Shown: positions 8,951 through 19,151, numbered from the stretch's first letter. The stretch is 64,000 bases of DNA from Paludibacter jiangxiensis (GCF_001618385.1 NZ_BDCR01000001.1:1-64000); one strand, 5' to 3'. Notes: a model not told the origin generated them from the sequence alone. Numbers and translations are program-made.

Positions 8951-11900
8951 TTATTGGCAAACTATCTTTTTGTTTATTGCTCCTTGGTCTGTAATAACTT
9001 TCAAGATATAAGAACCGGCAGTCGGCAGATTGAACTGAAGCAAAGTTCCTCCATTGGAAAACGTTTGGATAAGTTGTCCCTGCATAGTGAAAACATAAAC
9101 CCTATTGAGGTTCTGATTGCTTGAGATCATAACAGTTTCTTTATTCTGAGAGACAAGGACATCTGAATTTGACAAAGAACCGCTTTGACTTGCAGCAGCC
9201 TTGCTACGATCGAACAACAACGTGTAATTGAAAGTAGTTTCTTTGTCTGTTGTAATTGTATATGTTGCATTGTTAAGACTATGCTCCACTCCATTAGATT
9301 CGATGATCTTTACTAAGGTAGAGTCATCACCTTCCGGCAATGACAAAATGTAAGACCCGCCTTCCGGTAGTTTTACAGACATCGGCACTTCCATCCGAGT
9401 CCCAATAAATGGCATGGCGTTCACAGCTAAAGCGACGGGACTCCCGCTCGCGTTGGTTGTAATACCCAATGCGTTGGCATTGACATCTTCTAACGACGGG
9501 GTATCTTCATTATCAACTCCCTCCGGGTGGGTTCCGTTGGCGAAAATCACATAGGCAGTGTTTCGTCCGCTTTGGTTTGCTATTTGCAATCTGAATGTAC
9601 TTGGCTTGACATCCGGCTGTTTGAACTGACTCACACGCATCGGAGAACTCAGTGACGACGTTTGCATTTGGCATTGCGTATTAACACTTGCTTTAATGAA
9701 AGCCGTGCTAAACGCAGAGAGTCCCCGTGCATTGAAATCGCTGAGCAAAATTACGTCATACATATTATATTCAGGCAAATACATATAAACAGGCGTATAA
9801 TCGCTGTTTGATGGCCAGTTGCCGGGATTGTCCGCAAAAGTAGCCGTTTGATAAAATGGATTAGCAACAAAATTCCAACCTTCTTCGCCCCAGCCATGAG
9901 TCAAAACTGTTCTGGTTACCGGAATCGAAACAAGATTAGGTGCGTCAGTTATTACAGTTCCTTTTTGAGCAGGCACGATAAGCGTGTTGCAAACTACATT
10001 GTTTGGAACTTTTGAATTTACGGCCGCCATATAACCACGTCCGGAAACAAAGTAACTCAGAGATGTCTTATTCCAGTCTGTTCCCAGATAAGGTTTCCAC
10101 GCATCTTTTGTCATTCCGGTAAGAGCGCGTGTAGCTTCTTCGTATTGCTCAATTCTGACACTGTTTTCTATTTTCATGCCATCCAGCTTATCGAGTTTGA
10201 ACGACGTGAATGGAATACCGAACGGATTCCACATCAAAGTAGTCCCATTTGAACAATATTTTGTTAATGAGCGGACATATAAAATACTGTCAGCAGTCAT
10301 TGTACCTTTTACAACAGGAGCTTTTATGTTGTTGTCCTGTAGCATTAACACTTTAGGCGTAGGGGCTGAGCCAGACGCATCAAGCATGGCTGAAGGCGTT
10401 ACCAACACTTCTGATCCCGTCAGAGATGAGATGGTTGGGGTGATTAACGACGATCTGAAATAGGCAAATGAATTATTGCCCGTCACAACGATACCGTCGC
10501 TAGGCTGTTTTTGATATGCCCCCAGGTCAATAGTGGTGGTACTGCCGTAATAGTAACGATCTTTCCCCCTAACGTCTATTCCTATAGTATTTTGCGTAAT
10601 ATCTCCCATATCCAGACAAGGAGAAATAAGCAACAATTCATAGTTACATTTTCCCGGCTCCTTAAAATTGGGAGATCTGTGATACAGGTTTATGTTGCCA
10701 TTACTGTTTCCAAATGTAATCCATTTGCCGCCCAAATCAGGCGCTCCGGATAATGCTGAATATTTGACTACTATTTTGGCCGTGTCGCCGGAAGCATAGA
10801 AATTGCTACTGTTCCCCCAAAGGATCGAATTCGTCACTATTGGTTTCAGAGTACCGCCGACTGCAATTGCCGGACCGCTGTTGTATACGATAGTAGCGTT
10901 AACCAACTTGGCAGTATCTGCCATAGCTACGGCAGCATTGGCTGCATTGTTATTGTTTGCCACCAGAATGTTTACCGCTTTTGACCGGTTTAATAAATTC
11001 AATGCAGCGTTATTATTCTTGAACACAGCATTTAACAACCATCCTTTCCCCGGAATTATTGCTGCATATCCGGAGGTTGAGCTGCCTGTCATATAAAAAC
11101 CATCCCAGGTAGTGATTTTTTTATAATCGACAGAATCGGATGCCAAAACAGAACGGGTAGCACTTCCGTTCAGGACTGAATAACCGCTGGCAAAGCGCGT
11201 GTCCATACCCGCATAGCCGTTGTTTAGCGTGCTGTCTTCTTTAAAGCTTCCGTAAACGTCAACACCTCCACACATCCTGAAGTTTTCGCCGGTAGCATAT
11301 GGATACGATGCATTGTAATTATAATTGCCGGCAGCAACACATACCAGAAATTTAGGCGTTTGCATTTTTGCTTTCTCAACAGCATATTGCACAGTCTTGA
11401 ATGCTTTTGCCCATGTCTTGCCATCGTGGTACAGTCCGGTTCCATCGGTTCCATCATCTACTCCGCTATAGGATCTGACGAAATAGGCTTTTGTCTGATT
11501 TATATGAACAAAGAAAGGTTTAATCCGCCCTGCTCCATCGGTAGCCTGATAATTATAATTGCCGTTTAGGATAGGAATCATAGTTTCGACTCCACTGGAA
11601 GAATTAAAAGCCAAAGCGCCTTTGTCTCCGCTTCTTGGGTTACCATCCCAGGTTAAAGATGTGCTTATCGCAGGGGATGTTGTTAGGGGCGCCGTGATTG
11701 CATTCGCCACATTAACACTTTTATCCGGATCGGTGAAAAACTCGGGCGTGGCGGATAATGACGACCAGGCTTTCTGCTCTGCGGTCGGTGTCAGCGTGGG
11801 CACTGTGACGGCAGGCGAGCTGACTGCATATCCACTGCTCCCTGCCTTAAAGTTGGTCAGTTCGGGATAATAACCATTCGTAAAGGTCCAGACCCCGGTT

Positions 11901-13030
11901 CCGTAATCAGTATTGTCCAGATACCCGGATACAACAGAAGCGGTAGTAATTTCGCTGGTAGACAACCCGTAAAGGCTGTATTTTTGATTATCCTGTCCCG
12001 CTCCACGGCCTATACCTACGGTAGTTCCGGTTCCCTGTATATCAAAATAGCAATGGCTAAATGTGGGGTTCCCATTTGTAGAGCCGACAAAACCTCCGTT
12101 TTTAGTAAATCCGTATACACTTCCGGTTGCAAAGCAATTTATAACATTCGATTTATTGCTTACATTACCAACAAATGCGCCTCCATATCCGCCTGTTGTT
12201 GTATTATAATTATAGAATAAAACAGGTCCTGTAGCATAGCAGTTGATGATATCACCTGTAAATGACGGACTATCTCCGTCCATTGAGCCTATAAAGCCTC
12301 CGCAATATCCGGTGGACGTAACATACCCGGTTGAGTAACAATTGATGAATGTTGTAGCAGAAGAGCTGGTTTTGTAGATACTGCCCACAAATCCACCGGC
12401 CACGCTGGCAGCTCCCGGACTTAAAACGTTACAGGAAGAAAAACTGTTCTTCACCACCCCATCCTGCGAATAACCAATTAAACCACCCGCATAATTCACA
12501 TTGGCCGTGACACTACCATTAACCGCTGAACAATTGGTAATGGAGATGTTGTCTCCCGTGCAACCAACCAGACTTCCCACATAAGATGCCCCTAAAACAG
12601 CGACACCGGATAAATAAGTGTTCGAGATGGACGCTTTATTTCCGATATAGCCGAATAAGCCGGCATAACTACTGCCAGAATTATTGATATTGAGGTTATA
12701 AATAGTGCGTGACTGACCATTAAAAGTGCCGGAAAAAGGACGGGTATTATTACCGATTGGCGTCCAGCTAAAGTTGCCAAGATTTAAGTCGTCTGCCAGA
12801 ATAAAGGTAAAGCCGGCAAACGTAGTTCCTACATTTACCTGATCGGCGAGCCATGCAAGTTCTCTACATCGGGTAATCGTATAAGTACTTCCACTTAAGG
12901 CGGGAGCCGGTCCTCTTTGACTACCATTCCAGGTATCAAGAGCAAGGCAGTCAATATTGCAAAGAAAGATAGATAAAACTAACAATAAGCCTTGCAATTT
13001 ATATTTTGTAGAAAAAGTAAAATTTCCCAT
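8951..13030 (-). CDS. Giant T9SS-secreted surface protein 2 (GLUG repeats, beta-helix, type A sorting tail)
   Basis: 1359-residue secreted protein. Signal peptide MGNFTFSTKYKLQGLLLVLSIFLC and following residues. Residues about 95-395 contain at least seven GLUG-motif repeats, seen as GGLIGYSxxG, GGFVGS and GGFIGS blocks followed by INCYSTGYV- or FATGSV-type strands, ending with the typical WTFTNGYYPEL segment. GLUG repeats occur in large bacterial surface and adhesin-like proteins. Residues about 513-790 form a parallel beta-helix with the motif VCVAAGNY. The conserved LYHRSPNFK and LISPCLD motifs follow, then the shared module (GRGYM, GWNFVANPF, YDVILL, LPEGGSYILSLPEG), and a T9SS type A tail (YILKVITDQGAINKKIVCQ). 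The part from residue 510 onward is homologous to proteins 1 and 3; the GLUG region is not. Separate promoter and terminator. Ligand unknown. Confidence 0.9.
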   Translation of the reverse strand: MGNFTFSTKYKLQGLLLVLSIFLCNIDCLALDTWNGSQRGPAPALSGSTYTITRCRELAWLADQVNVGTTFAGFTFILADDLNLGNFSWTPIGNNTRPFSGTFNGQSRTIYNLNINNSGSSYAGLFGYIGNKASISNTYLSGVAVLGASYVGSLVGCTGDNISITNCSAVNGSVTANVNYAGGLIGYSQDGVVKNSFSSCNVLSPGAASVAGGFVGSIYKTSSSATTFINCYSTGYVTSTGYCGGFIGSMDGDSPSFTGDIINCYATGPVLFYNYNTTTGGYGGAFVGNVSNKSNVINCFATGSVYGFTKNGGFVGSTNGNPTFSHCYFDIQGTGTTVGIGRGAGQDNQKYSLYGLSTSEITTASVVSGYLDNTDYGTGVWTFTNGYYPELTNFKAGSSGYAVSSPAVTVPTLTPTAEQKAWSSLSATPEFFTDPDKSVNVANAITAPLTTSPAISTSLTWDGNPRSGDKGALAFNSSSGVETMIPILNGNYNYQATDGAGRIKPFFVHINQTKAYFVRSYSGVDDGTDGTGLYHDGKTWAKAFKTVQYAVEKAKMQTPKFLVCVAAGNYNYNASYPYATGENFRMCGGVDVYGSFKEDSTLNNGYAGMDTRFASGYSVLNGSATRSVLASDSVDYKKITTWDGFYMTGSSTSGYAAIIPGKGWLLNAVFKNNNAALNLLNRSKAVNILVANNNNAANAAVAMADTAKLVNATIVYNSGPAIAVGGTLKPIVTNSILWGNSSNFYASGDTAKIVVKYSALSGAPDLGGKWITFGNSNGNINLYHRSPNFKEPGKCNYELLLISPCLDMGDITQNTIGIDVRGKDRYYYGSTTTIDLGAYQKQPSDGIVVTGNNSFAYFRSSLITPTISSLTGSEVLVTPSAMLDASGSAPTPKVLMLQDNNIKAPVVKGTMTADSILYVRSLTKYCSNGTTLMWNPFGIPFTSFKLDKLDGMKIENSVRIEQYEEATRALTGMTKDAWKPYLGTDWNKTSLSYFVSGRGYMAAVNSKVPNNVVCNTLIVPAQKGTVITDAPNLVSIPVTRTVLTHGWGEEGWNFVANPFYQTATFADNPGNWPSNSDYTPVYMYLPEYNMYDVILLSDFNARGLSAFSTAFIKASVNTQCQMQTSSLSSPMRVSQFKQPDVKPSTFRLQIANQSGRNTAYVIFANGTHPEGVDNEDTPSLEDVNANALGITTNASGSPVALAVNAMPFIGTRMEVPMSVKLPEGGSYILSLPEGDDSTLVKIIESNGVEHSLNNATYTITTDKETTFNYTLLFDRSKAAASQSGSLSNSDVLVSQNKETVMISSNQNLNRVYVFTMQGQLIQTFSNGGTLLQFNLPTAGSYILKVITDQGAINKKIVCQ

Positions 13031-13096
13031 AAATATTCAATTTAGAAAGTTGAATTACGTATTCTTTTGACGAGATTTAGAATACAATTAACTCAA

Positions 13097-13104
13097 CAAA
13101 GATA
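13097..13104 (-). promoter_or_regulatory. -7 promoter element of giant surface protein 2
   Basis: Minus-strand TATCTTTG matches the Bacteroidota -7 consensus and sits about 67 bases before the ATG. A TTG (13130-13132) is 25 bases upstream, longer than the usual spacing. Confidence 0.5.
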
Positions 13105-13156
13105 TAATGTGATTACCCTAAATATGTTACAAATAAGCTATTTAACATTTAAAAGA

Positions 13157-13218
13157 GCAAAAGAGCTACCCGGGTTAAACAATTCATAATTTCATTTTAA
13201 CCCGGCCGACCCTTTTGC
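13157..13218 (-). terminator. Terminator hairpin of giant surface protein 3
   Basis: Two nested perfect stems: ccgggttaaa (13170-13179) with tttaacccgg (13196-13205), enclosed by gcaaaag (13157-13163) with cttttgc (13212-13218). It lies about 33 bases past the stop of the gene ending at 13251 and is followed on the minus strand by a T/A-rich tract. Confidence 0.7.
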
Positions 13219-13250
13219 TAATTGAAAAAATTACTGTTTAATTTTTGCGT

Positions 13251-16200
13251 TTAATGCTTTACCACAATCCGGGAAAAAGTTCCTTTTTCTGTCGTCACTT
13301 TTACAAGATATGCTCCCGGGAATGGCAACTGAAACTGGAAATTGGTACCGCAATTTGCCATGGCACGAACTAATTGTTGGTTCATACGGAATAAATACAC
13401 TCTGATAAGAGGATCTTTACTGGTAATAATCACTTTCCCATTGCTCTCGTAAATGTGTATTCCCCATTTTTCCAACAAATCTTCTTTGTCGTGGCTTTCG
13501 TCCTTTTTCTCAAAAATCAATTTGTAGCCAAACGAACCCGTAGAATCTATATTAACAGTATAATTTCCTTTGGAAATGTTGTGTGAGACATCTGCCGGAT
13601 CAACAAGGTAAACCGTCTTAAACTTACTGCTTTCCTGCAAAGAGAACGTGTAGCTGCCTTGCTGTGAAATCGAGACACTTAAAGGAACTTCCATCGACGT
13701 ACCTTTAAATGGCAACGTATTTACAGAGAGCGCAAGATCACTGCCTGCCGCATAAGTACTCATTTGAATACTATTTCCCGACAGACCACCCATTGTAGGC
13801 GCATCTTCGATGGCCGTAGCTTCTGTACGAGCGCTGTCATTGAAAATCACATATGCATTGTATTTCAAACCATTGCCTTCAAGATGGATTCTGAACACTT
13901 CTGGCTTCGTTTCGTTTGTTGTTGAAAATGGGAACGCTTTTGTCCGTAAAGGGGCAGTTCCATTACCGCTTGTACTGATTTCCGCAGTTGAAGCTGATGT
14001 TGCCGTGCTGTATGTTTGAATGAAAAATGTTCCATAAGCAGATAATCCATTATCTGTATAATACGAAGATACGGTAGGGATTACATCGTATGCATCCTGA
14101 TCGGCAATGTAGAGCCAAATCGAGCCGGATGTATAGGGATTTGCATCCCACAATGGCACGGAACCGAATTTTGCCGTACGTGCAAATGGATTTGCAATCA
14201 GGTTCCATCCTTTGTCATACCAGGGACGTGATGTTTCGGTATAGCTGACAGGAGCCGTTAATGTTGATGCGGCATCCGAGATCGTTGTCCCTTTCTGTGC
14301 CGGAACAATAAGGGTAGTACTTACAGGTTTATCCGGCACTTTGGCATTTAGTGACGCGGCATATCCTCTTCCGGGAACGAACCATTTCAGACTTGGATCT
14401 GTCAGGTTGGTTCCCATATAGGGTTTCCATGCCGATTTGTTTGCTCCGTTAATAGCACGTATGGATTCGGTATATTGGTCGGCACGCACACTGTTTTCGA
14501 CTTTTAATCCGTCAATACTGTCTAAACGAGCCGATGTAAATGGGAAGCCCATAAAAGTCCAGTAAGCAACCCCGTTCGACCTGTATTTTGTCAGTTTACG
14601 GAGATACAAAGTGGAGTCGGCTTTAATGCTTCCATTATAAATAATTGGAGCCGTGGTATTGTCGTCCTGAATAAAAAGTACTTTGGGCTTAACTGTTGTA
14701 GATCCTCCCAAATTAATGAACGAAACAGGTTTTACCAACACTTCCTGTCCCGTCAGATTGGAAAGGGTTGGCGTGCCGGAAGCTCTGAAATAAGAGAACG
14801 TATTGGTACCGCTATTTGCATAAACACCATCACCAGATTGCTTCTGGATGGCACCCATGTCAATTTTTCCACTGTAACTTCTGGGTTGCCCATATACGTC
14901 AATCGGCAGACTGTTGGCCGAAAGCAATCCTGCATCAAGACAGGGAGAAATGAGTTGGAGTTCATAATTACCCTTCCGTTTTTTGAAATTGGGAGACCTG
15001 TGAAACAAATTTATATTGCCTGTTCCATTTGCGAATGATATCCATTTGTTCAGCGGAATATCATTGGAGGCTGATGCTGTGGACAGAGCCGTATATGTAG
15101 CCGTTATTTTTGCTGTATCGGCAAGCGCATCGAAGTTTGCCTTATTTCCCCATATAATCGAATTAGTGAGCGTTGCAGAACCCGCCCCACCCGGAATAGC
15201 GATAGCATAGCCTCCATTGTTGGCTACTGTTGTGTTGGTAACTGCCGCATTTGTTCCTCTCAGAGTAACTGCTACACCTGCATTGTCGGTAATCAAAGCA
15301 TTGGAAACAGAGGATTCAGCCCCTGCCGATAATGCATCTCCCATGTTGGAAATGATTTGGCAATTACGAAGCGTTGCGCTGTCAGGCAAGGAAACGGCGC
15401 TGCTACCTGCAAGTGTTCCACTTATGGTAAACCCGTCAATGATTGCCCCAGCCCATGTTGCACTACCGGTGCCGTTTACATACGTTTCTGTAGCTGCCGG
15501 ATTGTAACTCACAATTGAGGTGGCAATTGGGCTTGACAGTCTTACCTTGTTTGTTATAAGATCCGTGCGTAGTGTGGGTTTGGTGAAAATTTCGTTGTAA
15601 TTACCGGCAAATTCTGAGGCTTGCGCACCTGTAAATCCTCCTATAAGAGACAGATTAGTCCTTAATATAAAAGTTGCGGTTGCATCGGAGACATTAACTC
15701 CTGCCGCGTTTTTAGTTGGAATAAATCCGGCGCTGCTTTTTGCAACCCAAACCTGAGGGAAGTCATATTGATCATATTGGTCCAGTGCAAATTGCAAAGA
15801 AGCGTAAGGATATGTCCAGTTTCTGCCTCTGCACTTCTCATCCAGTTTATTACCTGCTGCATCATTTACGTAAAAAATTCGGGGCGTTACTTCATAGCAA
15901 CCAATATCGGGAACTCCCGAGCCTGAATTTTTCCTGTACAAATCCCGGAGATCTGAAGCGGGAGGCGTTGGTGCCCCGCCAGGGTATCCTGATGGCACAA
16001 CGGCAGTTCCCTTGTTGTACAAAGTTGAAAAATTTCCCTGCAATCTATAATCTGCACCAGGGTCTGATGTGCCTGGATTTACAAAATAGGGTGCATTTGC
16101 AGAACCACTATTGGTCGCCCCGAACAAAAACGAACCTGTACCTAATGCTCCGGCAGCAGTGTTAGCATTTTTCGGTGACACATAACCGGATTTGAATGTA

Positions 16201-18116
16201 TTGTACGATTCTTTGAACGGAGGGTAAATTGAGCTGCTTGCTGCACTTGTAAGTCCATCCCACAGTGCGTTGTTGTAAACATAACACCTTATGGTTGTAT
16301 AGTCACCGTTATCATCGGCAGCAGCTGACGCATATTTAATACGCAGGCCAGGGCCATCGGCTGATGAATTATTGGCAATGGCATTGTTGATGATATAACT
16401 TGGAGAGTAAGTACCTGTATTCATCTTGACCAAAGAAAGATTGATAGCACCACCTTTCTCGGCCATGTTGTCGTAAATCAAACAGTTGATTACTTTGGCA
16501 TTCCCCCGAATCATTCGTATAGCTCCTCCCGAACAGTTACCGGAACCATCATAATATGCCTTATTGTGACGGACAATACAATTCAAAAGATTTCCGCCTC
16601 CAAGCATGAGAGCTCCGGCACCGTCATCCTTCGGACCACCGGCAATATTGTTTTCAATTATACAATGACTGACTGTGCTATTATTGAGCATAAACACCCC
16701 GGCACCACAACATTCATCATATTGGGTCGCAGTCGCCGAGGGGCGGATCATGTTTGCTCCGCTTATGGTAAAACCATCCCATGTTGTTGAATTTGCAAAT
16801 CCAGTCAGAAGAGCAGCGTCATAATTAACGGCTCCACTGTTCCAGACTAATGAGTAAAGAGGTCCCAAAACCCGTTGTTTGTCTCCGCCATGAAGAACGG
16901 TAACATAATTAGGATCGTTTGATAGCAGAAGCCGGTCCTGAAATCCCGCACTATTATTGTCGGCAGTTCTGTATTCACGGAATCCGCCATACACATCAAC
17001 GCCATCCCTCATCAGGAAATTATTTGACCATTCATACCACAAATACCCTGTAGAAGGTGTGTATGTCTGGTAACCGTCGGTCAGATCGTAAGCGGGATCA
17101 TGGTAATAATCACCGGCCGCAACACAGACCATGCCCTTCGGCGTTTGGGCATTGGCAGTTTCAACGGCCTTTTGCACTGTTGCAAATGCCTGAGACCAGG
17201 AAAGCCCTGTATTGCTATTATTTCCGTTATATGCACGTACATAGTAAATTGGTCTTGTCTGAACAGCGACCGTAGTATAAGACTTGCATCCGGAGATATC
17301 TTGTACATAAACAGTATAAGTACCTATAGGCAGCCCGCTAAAAGTATTTCCCGACTGGTAAGTTATACCATCCAGACTATATGTATAGGATGTTCCGCCG
17401 GAAGCAGTAGCTGTGATAGCTCCTGTATTTCCTCCGGAATAGGTCGCTGTTGCAGATGCCGATACGGTTATCCAGGTCAGTGTGATTTGTCCATTAGCGC
17501 CCGAACCGCCTGCTTTGGAAGCGCCATTCGCATATTCGCCACCACCGCCACCGCCACCGGGAGAAACGCCTGCACCACCGACGGCATTTGAACCACCGGC
17601 TCCACCTGCTCCTCCGTTAGCCCCGATACCACCAGCACCTCCGGTTGAAGCACCTTTTATACCATCCCCACCTTTTGTATTTACTGTTCCTCCGGTAGCA
17701 GACCCGCCTGTTCCAAGGGATCCTGCATTTCCTTTACCACCGATTCCTCCATATGCAATCAGTCCAAAAGCAGATGAGTTGCCGCCATTCGTTCCATTCC
17801 ATGTCGTAGAAGTAGTACCTCCTGCACCTCCAGCACCAACAACTATTGACTGTGTTCCGGAATAGCCGGTTATTACTCCGGAACAATAACCGCCTCCACC
17901 ACCACCAGATCCCCCAGATCCATTTGATGTTGAGCCTCCACCACCGCCACCTGCTCCCCAAACTTCCACTTTGAGAGATGTAACTCCCGATGGCACAGTA
18001 AAACTACCACTGGTTGTGAATGTTTGTGAGGTTTGTGCAAAAGCAGTTGAACATAACATTAAAAAGAAAAAACAAACGCCCAAACACACAGACGCATATC
18101 TTCTTGTGCGGGTCAT
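13251..18116 (-). CDS. Giant T9SS-secreted surface protein 3 (glycine-rich domain, SprB repeat, two beta-helices, type A sorting tail)
   Basis: 1621 residues from the preferred start. That ATG gives a textbook signal peptide (MTRTRRYASVCLG, hydrophobic core, CSTAFA cleavage site before Q). The frame stays open for 57 more codons to an ATG at 18287, which would bury the signal peptide, so the longer form is less likely. Domain order: a glycine-rich domain (about 50-210, opening FTVPSGVTSLKVEVWGAGGG); one SprB-type repeat (about 220-285, ATYSGGNTGAITATASGG to GTYTVYVQD); a first parallel beta-helix (about 290-740); a second (about 745-1035); the module shared with proteins 1 and 2 (HRSPNFK, TLYLRKLTKYRSNG, GRGYA, GWNLIANPF, YDVIP); and a T9SS tail ending YLVKVTTEKGTFSRIVVKH. 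SprB repeats are named after the gliding adhesin SprB, so an adhesive role is likely but inferred. Confidence 0.88.
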   Translation of the reverse strand: MTRTRRYASVCLGVCFFFLMLCSTAFAQTSQTFTTSGSFTVPSGVTSLKVEVWGAGGGGGGSTSNGSGGSGGGGGGYCSGVITGYSGTQSIVVGAGGAGGTTSTTWNGTNGGNSSAFGLIAYGGIGGKGNAGSLGTGGSATGGTVNTKGGDGIKGASTGGAGGIGANGGAGGAGGSNAVGGAGVSPGGGGGGGEYANGASKAGGSGANGQITLTWITVSASATATYSGGNTGAITATASGGTSYTYSLDGITYQSGNTFSGLPIGTYTVYVQDISGCKSYTTVAVQTRPIYYVRAYNGNNSNTGLSWSQAFATVQKAVETANAQTPKGMVCVAAGDYYHDPAYDLTDGYQTYTPSTGYLWYEWSNNFLMRDGVDVYGGFREYRTADNNSAGFQDRLLLSNDPNYVTVLHGGDKQRVLGPLYSLVWNSGAVNYDAALLTGFANSTTWDGFTISGANMIRPSATATQYDECCGAGVFMLNNSTVSHCIIENNIAGGPKDDGAGALMLGGGNLLNCIVRHNKAYYDGSGNCSGGAIRMIRGNAKVINCLIYDNMAEKGGAINLSLVKMNTGTYSPSYIINNAIANNSSADGPGLRIKYASAAADDNGDYTTIRCYVYNNALWDGLTSAASSSIYPPFKESYNTFKSGYVSPKNANTAAGALGTGSFLFGATNSGSANAPYFVNPGTSDPGADYRLQGNFSTLYNKGTAVVPSGYPGGAPTPPASDLRDLYRKNSGSGVPDIGCYEVTPRIFYVNDAAGNKLDEKCRGRNWTYPYASLQFALDQYDQYDFPQVWVAKSSAGFIPTKNAAGVNVSDATATFILRTNLSLIGGFTGAQASEFAGNYNEIFTKPTLRTDLITNKVRLSSPIATSIVSYNPAATETYVNGTGSATWAGAIIDGFTISGTLAGSSAVSLPDSATLRNCQIISNMGDALSAGAESSVSNALITDNAGVAVTLRGTNAAVTNTTVANNGGYAIAIPGGAGSATLTNSIIWGNKANFDALADTAKITATYTALSTASASNDIPLNKWISFANGTGNINLFHRSPNFKKRKGNYELQLISPCLDAGLLSANSLPIDVYGQPRSYSGKIDMGAIQKQSGDGVYANSGTNTFSYFRASGTPTLSNLTGQEVLVKPVSFINLGGSTTVKPKVLFIQDDNTTAPIIYNGSIKADSTLYLRKLTKYRSNGVAYWTFMGFPFTSARLDSIDGLKVENSVRADQYTESIRAINGANKSAWKPYMGTNLTDPSLKWFVPGRGYAASLNAKVPDKPVSTTLIVPAQKGTTISDAASTLTAPVSYTETSRPWYDKGWNLIANPFARTAKFGSVPLWDANPYTSGSIWLYIADQDAYDVIPTVSSYYTDNGLSAYGTFFIQTYSTATSASTAEISTSGNGTAPLRTKAFPFSTTNETKPEVFRIHLEGNGLKYNAYVIFNDSARTEATAIEDAPTMGGLSGNSIQMSTYAAGSDLALSVNTLPFKGTSMEVPLSVSISQQGSYTFSLQESSKFKTVYLVDPADVSHNISKGNYTVNIDSTGSFGYKLIFEKKDESHDKEDLLEKWGIHIYESNGKVIITSKDPLIRVYLFRMNQQLVRAMANCGTNFQFQLPFPGAYLVKVTTEKGTFSRIVVKH

Positions 18117-18476
18117 CTTATTCAGAGAACCCCTACCAAAAAAGTCAGGTTTTGTTTCTGTCTTTGAAACATTATCGGAGCTTACTTTTTGTGGAAAACG
18201 TAGTTTAGAACTTTGTTTACCGAAGATCTGGGACATGTTTTTTTGGTGCATAAGTATAGTGTTATATTCACGGATTATCAATATCATTATGGCGCTCCTG
18301 TTTTGCTTCAGAAAGAAGAGCGCTAAAATTGCAAACAGAATAAAAACTTGGTGAATTCTTCTCAGATCTGGTTGGTGAATAAGCCCATAAACTAAACAGG
18401 CAGGAATCTGCTTGAGCTATTCTGAAGAAAATGATGTAGCTGCTTTAAAGCGAAGCTCCACTTTAAATAGATTTTG

Positions 18477-18507
18477 CAAATGTATGTGATTCTTAATATG
18501 CAGACAA
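18477..18507 (-). promoter_or_regulatory. Promoter of giant surface protein 3
   Basis: Minus-strand TTG (18505-18507), 20-base spacer, then TACATTTG (18477-18484): a full match to the Bacteroidota -33/-7 promoter. Transcription would begin near 18470, leaving about 180 bases to the ATG at 18287 or about 350 to the preferred ATG at 18116. Confidence 0.6.
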
Positions 18508-18709
18508 ATTTAATAATATTAATACAACACACTGTATAGTTAATATAGATTAATATTTGCCGCAATTTACACACAAACTCAATAATTGTCAAAATCAAAC
18601 CCAAAGAGATGGCGCTATAAGACGCCTTGTCGGAGGTATTCTGAAAAATTCGACAACTCATTTCGTCATCAACAAGATAAATTTATTTCTCAATTCCAAA
18701 ATGAATCAC

Positions 18710-18717
18710 TATCTTTG
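18710..18717 (+). promoter_or_regulatory. -7 promoter element of rpmE2
   Basis: TATCTTTG, 44 bases before the rpmE2 ATG, matches the Bacteroidota -7 consensus. No clear TTG at -33. Confidence 0.6.
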
Positions 18718-18761
18718 CGGGCTCAAAAGTAAAACTCAACTAAATTAATTATAACACAACA

Positions 18762-19025
18762 ATGAAAGCAGGAATTCATCCGGAAAGCTATCGACCCGTA
18801 GCGTTCAGAGATATGTCGAATGGCGATACATTTATCACCCGCTCGACTATTGCTACGAAAGAAACCGTTGAAATTGACGGGGTAACTTATCCTTTGGTAA
18901 AGCTCGAAATCTCTAGTTCTTCACACCCGTTCTATACCGGCAAACAAAAGCTGGTGGACACAGCTGGTCGTGTGGACAAGTTTATGAACCGTTACCAAAA
19001 GCACTTGGAAAACAAGAAGAAATAA
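18762..19025 (+). CDS. rpmE2: 50S ribosomal protein L31 type B
   Basis: 87-residue ribosomal protein of the large subunit. The start [21 protein letters not shown] and the FITRSTI and [20 protein letters not shown] segments are typical of type B L31. It lacks the zinc-binding cysteines of the type A form: there is no cysteine in the protein. The tail is lysine-rich (HLENKKK). ATG start, short leader from the -7 element at 18710, and a strong hairpin terminator directly downstream, so it is a single-gene unit. Confidence 0.97.
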   Translation: MKAGIHPESYRPVAFRDMSNGDTFITRSTIATKETVEIDGVTYPLVKLEISSSSHPFYTGKQKLVDTAGRVDKFMNRYQKHLENKKK

Positions 19026-19053
19026 GTTCGTCACTTTCATATTTAAACCTTAC

Positions 19054-19094
19054 AAAGCCGTTTCAATCCAATTTGGGTTGGTACGGCTTTTTTG
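19054..19094 (+). terminator. Terminator of rpmE2
   Basis: Stem aaagccgt (19054-19061) with acggcttt (19083-19090), extended by an inner G-U-containing stem (caatcca with tgggttg), followed by a run of T. Confidence 0.85.
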
Positions 19095-19151
19095 TTGGCT
19101 GCCTTATACTTCTATTAATCGAAAAAAGGCTTTCACTTTGCGCTAATTTGC

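Larger units (their letters stand above)
18117..18761. other. Divergent intergenic region between giant surface protein 3 and rpmE2
   Basis: About 645 bases. It holds the promoter for each divergent gene (18477-18507 minus, 18710-18717 plus) and, on the minus strand, an unusually long leader for giant protein 3. Part of that leader is the open 57-codon extension (18117-18287). A short inverted repeat (gcgctc 18292-18297 with gagcgc downstream) lies in the leader. No other gene was recognised. Confidence 0.6.

Noticed and set aside
17482-17865. Proline-rich plus-strand frame of 127 codons
   Set aside because: It is the reverse reading of the glycine-rich domain of giant protein 3 (Gly codons read as Pro/Ala on the other strand).
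804-18287. Phase-variable invertible promoters for the giant surface genes
   Set aside because: The candidate promoters are not flanked by matching inverted repeats, and no invertase gene is in the window.
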